From the NCBI GenBank assembly GCA_019323575.1, contig JAHWHB010000055.1:1-11057 (forward strand): DNA of 11,057 nucleotides. The letters run 5' to 3'. The position numbers and the translations under genes were made by a program. The notes under the pieces are model-generated. The model was not told the DNA's origin and did not search any database. It worked only from the letters and a program-made list of their open reading frames with translations. The DNA is from Candidatus Woesearchaeota archaeon. Lineage in GTDB: Archaea; Nanobdellota; Nanobdellia; Woesearchaeales; ARS49. Shown in pieces: positions 7,157 through 11,057 of the stretch (position 1 is the stretch's first letter; each line of letters starts with the position of its first letter).

Positions 7157-8958
7157 CAGTACTTCGACCTCAAAACCAGCTTGGGATAAATACCCAAACT
7201 CTTGAACTCATCCAAAATCAACTTGAAAGCATAACTAATCTCAACATCACTAACCTCAACATTCTCACCGCAAATCGGACAATAACGCTTGTCCTTGTAA
7301 ACATCATAAATAGCAATAATACCGCAGCCCTCACAAATAGGAACAACAGTCTTATCAGAATCAAAACGCTCCTTCAACAAAAGACTCGCGCCGTGAGCAA
7401 CAAAAGTATCCTTCTCCATCTCACCAAGCCTCAAACCACCCTCTTTCGCACGACCCTCAGTAGGCTGTCTTGTAAGAAGCTGGATAGGACCTCTAGCACG
7501 AGAATGAATCTTGTTGGCAACCATGTGCTTCAACTTCAAATAATACATGTTACCAACATAAATCTTGGCATCAAAAACCTCGCCAGTAATACCATTATAC
7601 ATAGTCTCAACACCCTTCTCGCAGAAACCAAGATTGAGCAATTCTTTCCTGATGGCTTCCTCTTTTTCTCCACTAAAAGTAGTGCCGTCAATAACCCTGC
7701 CAGACATAGAAGCGGTCTTGCCACCAATAAGCTCAATCAGATGCGAAATAGTCATACGAGAAGGAATACCGTGAGGAGAGAACAACAAATCAGGAACAAT
7801 GCCGGAAGACGTGAAAGGCATGTCTGCCTCAGGAACAATCAAACCAACAACACCCTTCTGACCGTGACGAGAGACAAACTTGTCGCCAATCTCAGGAATA
7901 CGCTGGTCGCGAATCCTCACCTGAACAAGCTTGTTGCCTTCTTCGTTTTCTGTCAAACAGACAAAATCGACAACGCCACGCTCACCGTGACGCAAAGCAA
8001 CAGAACTCTCTCTCCTAATATTAGAGGCCAAAGAGTACTCATCCAAGTTAGACAAGAATCTAGGCGGAGAGGTCTTGCCGATAACAACATCCTCCTCCTT
8101 AACAGTTGCCTCAGGATAAACAATGCCGTCACCTTCCAAGAAACGATAATCACGCTCTGACTTGTAACCCTTAACATCCTTGTCAGGAACGCAAACAGAA
8201 TCCATCAAGCCGCCAGAGTAACGAAGCTCTTCAGTAACAGCAGGACGGAAATAAGTGCTCCTGCCAAAACCACGCTCGATAGAACCCTTATTGATAATAA
8301 CCGCGTCCTCAATATTATATCCCTTGTAACACATAATCGCCACAATAATATTCTGGCCGGAAGGATGAGCAGAATAATCAGTCAACTCGTGCATCATCGT
8401 ATGAACAAGAGGCATCTGAGGATAATGAAGCAGGTTAACATCCATGTCCATACGAACAGGGAAATTAGCGCTGTACATACCAATAGACTGCTTCAAGTTT
8501 CTGCTTCCAATAATCAAACGGGCAGACTGAATGAAATCACCATAAGGAATAAGACCAGTAACAATACCCAGCATGGTCAAAGGAGAAATCTCCAAATGAG
8601 TGTGCTCAGGAGTCAACTCCTGATCAGAGAAAGCAATCAAACAATTCTCCTCTTCACCAGCATCCAAAAACTCAATAACACCCTGATCAACAAGGTCGCT
8701 CCAAGTAATCTCGCCCTTCTGCAACTGCTTAACATGCTTGTCAGTAAGAGCAGGCATGCCTCCGTTGACAACAATCAAAGGACGCCTGCACCTGCCCCTT
8801 GAACTTTCAACATGAACTGTGTTCAATTTGTCATCAAAGTAAACATTAACATTATTAGACAAAGCGCCAGAACGGCGATCCTGCTTCAACCTCTGAACAA
8901 ACTCATGAGCATTATCAATCTCACCAACAAACTTGCCGTTCAGGTAGACCTCACTCAT
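7156..8958 (-). CDS. rpoB1: DNA-directed RNA polymerase subunit B' (Rpo2C), 600 aa
   Basis: This is the C-terminal half of the second-largest polymerase subunit, which forms the wall, hybrid-binding region and anchor. Motifs seen: YKGYNIEDAVIINKGSIERG (211-230), GDKFVSRHGQKGVVG (358-372) with Lys360 and Lys368 in the positions of the active-site lysines of Pol II Rpb2, the block RQPTEGRAKEGGLRLGEMEKD (497-517), and a C-terminal zinc ribbon Cys542-Cys545...Cys560-Cys563. Length is typical for B'. The ATG overlaps the rpoB2 stop as ATGA, and GGCGGTGAT lies just upstream as ribosome-binding site. A split B'/B'' pair is the euryarchaeal arrangement. Confidence 0.97.
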   Translation of the reverse strand: MSEVYLNGKFVGEIDNAHEFVQRLKQDRRSGALSNNVNVYFDDKLNTVHVESSRGRCRRPLIVVNGGMPALTDKHVKQLQKGEITWSDLVDQGVIEFLDAGEEENCLIAFSDQELTPEHTHLEISPLTMLGIVTGLIPYGDFIQSARLIIGSRNLKQSIGMYSANFPVRMDMDVNLLHYPQMPLVHTMMHELTDYSAHPSGQNIIVAIMCYKGYNIEDAVIINKGSIERGFGRSTYFRPAVTEELRYSGGLMDSVCVPDKDVKGYKSERDYRFLEGDGIVYPEATVKEEDVVIGKTSPPRFLSNLDEYSLASNIRRESSVALRHGERGVVDFVCLTENEEGNKLVQVRIRDQRIPEIGDKFVSRHGQKGVVGLIVPEADMPFTSSGIVPDLLFSPHGIPSRMTISHLIELIGGKTASMSGRVIDGTTFSGEKEEAIRKELLNLGFCEKGVETMYNGITGEVFDAKIYVGNMYYLKLKHMVANKIHSRARGPIQLLTRQPTEGRAKEGGLRLGEMEKDTFVAHGASLLLKERFDSDKTVVPICEGCGIIAIYDVYKDKRYCPICGENVEVSDVEISYAFKLILDEFKSLGIYPKLVLRSKY

Positions 8959-10442
8959 GGAATCACCGCCTTCAGACCAGCAGACTTCAAATGCTTCAAA
9001 ACATCTGCCTCAGAAGTATCATTACTCACGGTGGCAAGCATGCTGAAATTCTTTCTCAAACCAATATTAGTACCTTCAGGAGTCTCGCTCGGGCACAACC
9101 TTCCAAGATGAGTGGCGTGCAGCTCTCTCGCCTCAAAATTCTCCTGCGTAGAGCTCAAAGGAGAGACAACACGCTGCAAATGAGACAAAGTATTCAGGAA
9201 ATTCAACCTTTGAATACGCTGAGAGACTCCTTTCCTACCGCCAACCCAGTTGCCGGTAGCCATCGCGCTGTAAATACGGCTCGTCAAAAGCTTCTCACGA
9301 ATAATAACCTTGATGCTCGGGAACTTACCTCTCTTAACAATCCTCTGGAAGTTGTAAAGCAGGTCGCCAATCAAAACCTTCAAGTTCATCCTGAACAAAT
9401 CAGCAAGCAAGTCGCCAGACATCTTAATGCGCTTGTTAGAATAATGATCCTTATCATCCAAATAAGACTCTCCCTTTGTAACACAAATATATTTCCTCAA
9501 AAGCTTGCACAAGTTCAAAGCCTTCCACAAACGATCCTCCTTCTTAGTGCCAATGTTAGGAAGCAAATATCTGTCAATAAGCTCAACCATTCGCTCAAGG
9601 CGAATCTCCCTGGTCTGAGTGATGCCGATAATCTTTGCAATAGCATCCATAGCATCATCAGGAGTCTTCACATTAACATACTCAAACAAGTTAATCATGA
9701 CCTCATCATACTGCTTGTCCTTGCTGACAGCCTGCATAATCTCCTCGTCCTTTATCAAGCCCAAAGCCTTAATCACAAGAACAAGAGGAACTCTCTTAAC
9801 CCTTGTAAAACTCAAATAATAAATGCCGTCCTTCATCTTCTCCAAAGTATGAGGAATCTTATAAGCGCCGTGCTCGCTGAAAACCTTGCCGACAAAATCA
9901 GTAACACCGCCGGATTCCTTGTTAATCAAGAAACGGTTAGCGCCCAGGTCCTCAATGTTAACAAGAACACGCTCAGTACCATTAATAATGAAATAACCGC
10001 CAGGCTCGTCAGGATCCTCACCCTTCTCAATCAACTCCTGCCTTGACAACTTGTTCAAATGACAAGAATTGCTGTGCAGCATAATAGGAAGATTGCCAAT
10101 CTGAGTGGTGAGAGTTTCACGCTGAACATCATTAACATGAGCAGAAACCTCAATGAAAATAGGAGCAGAGTAACTCAACTTTCTAAGCCTTGCCTCAGCA
10201 GGATAAATATTCCTCTTGCTGCCGTCAGCCTCAGTAATCTCGGGCTTTGTAACCCAAATCTTATCCAAACGAATCTTAAAACTGTCAACGTTAGGAGGAA
10301 TAATAGTAGGAACAACCTCCCGGTTCTCCTCAAGAATAACATTCAACTCCCTCTCGATAAAATTGTTAAAACTCTCAATGTTAGATTTGACAAAACTGTT
10401 CTCCTCAAAAAACTTCTTGATAAGAGTCTTGGCAACAGTCAT
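8955..10442 (-). CDS. rpoB2: DNA-directed RNA polymerase subunit B'' (Rpo2N), 495 aa
   Basis: This is the N-terminal half of the second-largest polymerase subunit (protrusion, lobe and fork). Motifs seen: GGYFIINGTERVLVNIED (148-165), the conserved block DDKDHYSNKRIKMSGDLL (329-346), ATGNWVGGRKGVSQ (395-408), RVVSPLSSTQENFEARELHA (424-443) and LCPSETPEGTNIGLRKNFSM (449-468), after which the family is cut into a separate B' gene. Length is normal for B''. The ATG overlaps the rpoH stop as ATGA and is served by a strong ribosome-binding site. No frameshift or insertion is visible. Confidence 0.97.
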   Translation of the reverse strand: MTVAKTLIKKFFEENSFVKSNIESFNNFIERELNVILEENREVVPTIIPPNVDSFKIRLDKIWVTKPEITEADGSKRNIYPAEARLRKLSYSAPIFIEVSAHVNDVQRETLTTQIGNLPIMLHSNSCHLNKLSRQELIEKGEDPDEPGGYFIINGTERVLVNIEDLGANRFLINKESGGVTDFVGKVFSEHGAYKIPHTLEKMKDGIYYLSFTRVKRVPLVLVIKALGLIKDEEIMQAVSKDKQYDEVMINLFEYVNVKTPDDAMDAIAKIIGITQTREIRLERMVELIDRYLLPNIGTKKEDRLWKALNLCKLLRKYICVTKGESYLDDKDHYSNKRIKMSGDLLADLFRMNLKVLIGDLLYNFQRIVKRGKFPSIKVIIREKLLTSRIYSAMATGNWVGGRKGVSQRIQRLNFLNTLSHLQRVVSPLSSTQENFEARELHATHLGRLCPSETPEGTNIGLRKNFSMLATVSNDTSEADVLKHLKSAGLKAVIP

Positions 10443-10675
10443 GCAACAACCCTCCTGTAAAAAACAGTCTCGCCAGCAGTATGGCTCTTGCGCACAATCT
10501 TGACAATATCGCCTTCCTTAACATCCAGATTTTCAATAGCAGGGTCGTCCTTGAAAATACGAGGAAGATTCGGCAACTCAATAGCATACTTCGCAAACAA
10601 CTCCTTAGTCTCCTTATCGGAAAGCTTGGAGTGCTTGGGTACAAGCTCGTGTTTTGTTACGTCGAATTTTGCCAT
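10439..10675 (-). CDS. rpoH: DNA-directed RNA polymerase subunit H (Rpo5), 78 aa
   Basis: Rpo5 is the archaeal counterpart of the C-terminal domain of eukaryotic Rpb5 and forms part of the lower jaw of RNA polymerase. The sequence is typical: MAKFDVTKHELVPKHSKLSD at the start, LPNLPRIFKDDPAI (34-47) and GDIVKIVRKSHTAGETVFYR (55-74). Length is normal at about 78-85. The start is ATG at 10675. A longer in-frame reading exists from GTG at 10714, but its 13 extra codons are the 3' end and intron of tRNA-Lys read as protein, so it is rejected. There is no Shine-Dalgarno site and no TATA box at the right distance. The start codon lies 14 nt beyond the 3' end of tRNA-Lys, which suggests expression from a shared transcript. 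Confidence 0.96.
   Translation of the reverse strand: MAKFDVTKHELVPKHSKLSDKETKELFAKYAIELPNLPRIFKDDPAIENLDVKEGDIVKIVRKSHTAGETVFYRRVVA
10450..10456 (-). promoter_or_regulatory. Strong Shine-Dalgarno site of rpoB2
   Basis: AGGAGGG, 7 nt before the ATG at 10442, is the best ribosome-binding site in the operon and lies inside the end of rpoH. It contrasts with rpoH itself, which has none. Confidence 0.8.
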
Positions 10676-10689
10676 TTTTTTATCATAAA

Positions 10690-10791
10690 CGGGCCGTACG
10701 GGACGTTCAGCCACAGCAAAACTGTGAACTTTTGAACCCGCAACCCTCTGGTTAAAAGCCAGATGCTCTAGCCAGGTTGAGCTAACGGCCC
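10690..10791 (-). tRNA. tRNA-Lys(TTT) with a 27-nt intron in the T-loop
   Basis: Reading the minus strand gives acceptor GGGCCGT/ACGGCCC, D-stem GCTC/GAGC with GG in the loop, anticodon stem TCTGG/CCAGA around CTTTTAA (anticodon TTT), variable loop GGGTT, and T-stem GCGGG/CCCGT. Between the T-stem strands are 34 nt instead of 7. Removing 27 nt leaves a perfect T-loop TTCAAAT. Mature length is 75 nt including discriminator G at 10690; CCA is not encoded. The gene lies 14 nt upstream of rpoH on the same strand. Confidence 0.93.
10704..10730 (-). other. tRNA-Lys intron at position 59/60, bulge-helix-bulge motif
   Basis: The junctions form a strict bulge-helix-bulge. The outer helix is the T-stem (GCGGG/CCCGT). 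The 4-bp central helix pairs TTCA of the T-loop (54-57) with TGAA near the intron end. The 5' bulge is AA|A and the 3' bulge CG|T, each cut after the second base. The inner helix is built on CACAG/CTGTG with loop TTTTG. Both cut sites independently predict the same 27-nt intron and the mature loop TTCAAAT. Archaeal splicing endonuclease cleaves such motifs. Confidence 0.88.
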
Positions 10792-10813
10792 ATGATCTTC
10801 ACTACTTGAGCAA

Positions 10814-10821
10814 TATGAATA
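10814..10821 (-). promoter_or_regulatory. Weak proximal TATA-like element of tRNA-Lys
   Basis: The minus strand reads TATTCATA, centred about 26 nt before the mature 5' end of tRNA-Lys, the right distance for a start at the tRNA itself. The match to a TATA box is poor. Confidence 0.3.
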
Positions 10822-10902
10822 GGTACTGATACGATGTGAGAATAATTTTGACCCCATTGTGCGCACTGTCCTGTAGCAGTATCGCTTTGGGAAAGGAGGG
10901 GG

Positions 10903-10910
10903 TTTATAAA
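10903..10910 (-). promoter_or_regulatory. TATA box, probable promoter of tRNA-Lys and the rpo operon
   Basis: TTTATAAA, identical to the box in front of tRNA-Asp, stands about 112 nt before tRNA-Lys. It predicts a start near 10880 and an 88-90-nt leader before the tRNA. It is the strongest promoter-like element upstream of the operon in this window. Being palindromic, it does not itself fix the direction, but only the minus direction leads to genes. Confidence 0.5.
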
Positions 10911-10937
10911 GGTTACTGTTTTTTCGAGCAATTTTAG

Positions 10938-10942
10938 AAAAA
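10938..10942 (-). terminator. Short oligo-T run behind tRNA-Asp
   Basis: Five T's directly follow the discriminator base of tRNA-Asp on the minus strand. This could stop transcription, though five is short, so some read-through to tRNA-Lys is possible. Confidence 0.4.
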
Positions 10943-11015
10943 CGCCGATGCCGGGATTCGAACCCGGGTTGCAAGCGCGACAGGCTTGCGTGCTAGGCCA
11001 CTACACTACATCGGC
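10943..11015 (-). tRNA. tRNA-Asp(GTC)
   Basis: The minus strand folds as acceptor GCCGATG/CATCGGC, D-stem GTGT/GCAC (one G-T pair), anticodon stem CAAGC/GCTTG around CTGTCGC (anticodon GTC), a 4-nt variable loop and T-stem CCGGG/CCCGG with loop TTCGAAT. The discriminator is G, as expected for tRNA-Asp. Length is 73 nt; CCA is not encoded and there is no intron. Confidence 0.96.
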
Positions 11016-11040
11016 ACGTATAGAAAGTTTAGCTAAACTG

Positions 11041-11048
11041 TTTATAAA
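11041..11048 (-). promoter_or_regulatory. TATA box of tRNA-Asp
   Basis: TTTATAAA is centred 29-30 nt before the mature 5' end of tRNA-Asp, preceded on the minus strand by an A/T-rich stretch. It predicts a transcript starting about 3 nt before the tRNA. Confidence 0.75.
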
Positions 11049-11057
11049 TTTATTTGT

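Larger units (their letters stand above)
10792..10942. other. 151-bp spacer between tRNA-Asp and tRNA-Lys
   Basis: It holds the promoter candidates of tRNA-Lys and the T5 run behind tRNA-Asp. I see no convincing gene, C/D-box pair, or strong hairpin in the roughly 90 nt before tRNA-Lys. The open frames crossing it on the minus strand run into both tRNAs and are not credible. Confidence 0.6.

Noticed and set aside
7150..10046. Long plus-strand open frames antisense to the rpoB genes (up to 351 codons)
   Set aside because: They lie opposite clearly conserved polymerase genes, are dominated by Asn, Leu, Thr and Ile, and show no family motifs. They arise because the plus strand is poor in T and thus in stop codons.
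4448..10442. Inteins or insertion elements in the polymerase genes
   Set aside because: All conserved motifs follow one another at normal spacing, with no extra domain; the subunit breaks at B''/B' and A'/A'' are the normal archaeal splits.
10676..10714. N-terminal extension of rpoH from GTG at 10714
   Set aside because: The 13 codons are the tRNA-Lys T-arm, acceptor and intron sequence; the family starts at MAKFD or equivalent.
10792..10880. Possible C/D-box or H/ACA RNA in the tRNA spacer
   Set aside because: No paired C and D boxes are present on the minus strand, and only 4-5-bp inverted repeats can be formed.
10768..10974. 68-codon minus-strand frame across the tRNA spacer
   Set aside because: It begins inside tRNA-Asp and ends inside tRNA-Lys, so most of it is tRNA or leader sequence.

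Overview
This window is archaeal. It carries the conserved archaeal cluster of RNA polymerase and ribosomal protein genes, with split RNA polymerase subunits (B''/B' and A'/A''), ribosomal protein L30e, a NusA made only of two KH domains, and the archaeal forms of S12 and S7. The two tRNA genes encode no CCA, one has a bulge-helix-bulge intron, and TATA-box promoters are visible. The split B subunit fits a euryarchaeal-type or DPANN-type lineage better than Thermoproteota or Thermococcales, where B is normally fused. The sequence alone does not fix the lineage.

Layout. Positions 1-300 (+) are the end of an unrecognised gene. Immediately behind its stop, on the other strand (301-420, -), is a 39-codon gene for a highly charged acidic protein. 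A 72-bp divergent promoter region (421-492) separates it from an unrecognised 369-aa gene (493-1602, +). That gene converges on, and overlaps by 8 bp, the large minus-strand operon. Read in its own direction the operon is rpoH (10675-10439), rpoB2, rpoB1, rpoA1, rpoA2, rpl30e, nusA, rps12, rps7 (ending at 1595). Its genes are joined by ATGA or TGATG overlaps or by 1-2 nt gaps, which suggests translational coupling. Upstream lie tRNA-Lys(TTT), whose 3' end is 14 nt from the rpoH start codon, a 151-bp spacer, and tRNA-Asp(GTC) with a well-placed TATA box at the window edge.

The operon supplies the catalytic core of RNA polymerase (Rpo1N/1C, Rpo2N/2C), the assembly and DNA-delivery subunit Rpo5 (H), a NusA-like RNA-binding factor, and ribosomal proteins of both subunits. 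The elongation factor genes (fusA/EF-2, tuf/EF-1A) that often follow rps7 in archaea are absent here and are replaced by the convergent unknown gene.

The most interesting points are: a 27-nt intron in the T-loop (59/60) of tRNA-Lys with a textbook 3-4-3 bulge-helix-bulge fold; the apparent dependence of the rpo operon on transcription through that tRNA; an EEKV-repeat extension on RpoA1; a very strong strand asymmetry in base composition that gives genes on the two strands opposite codon preferences; and a short acidic gene with an apparently leaderless promoter.
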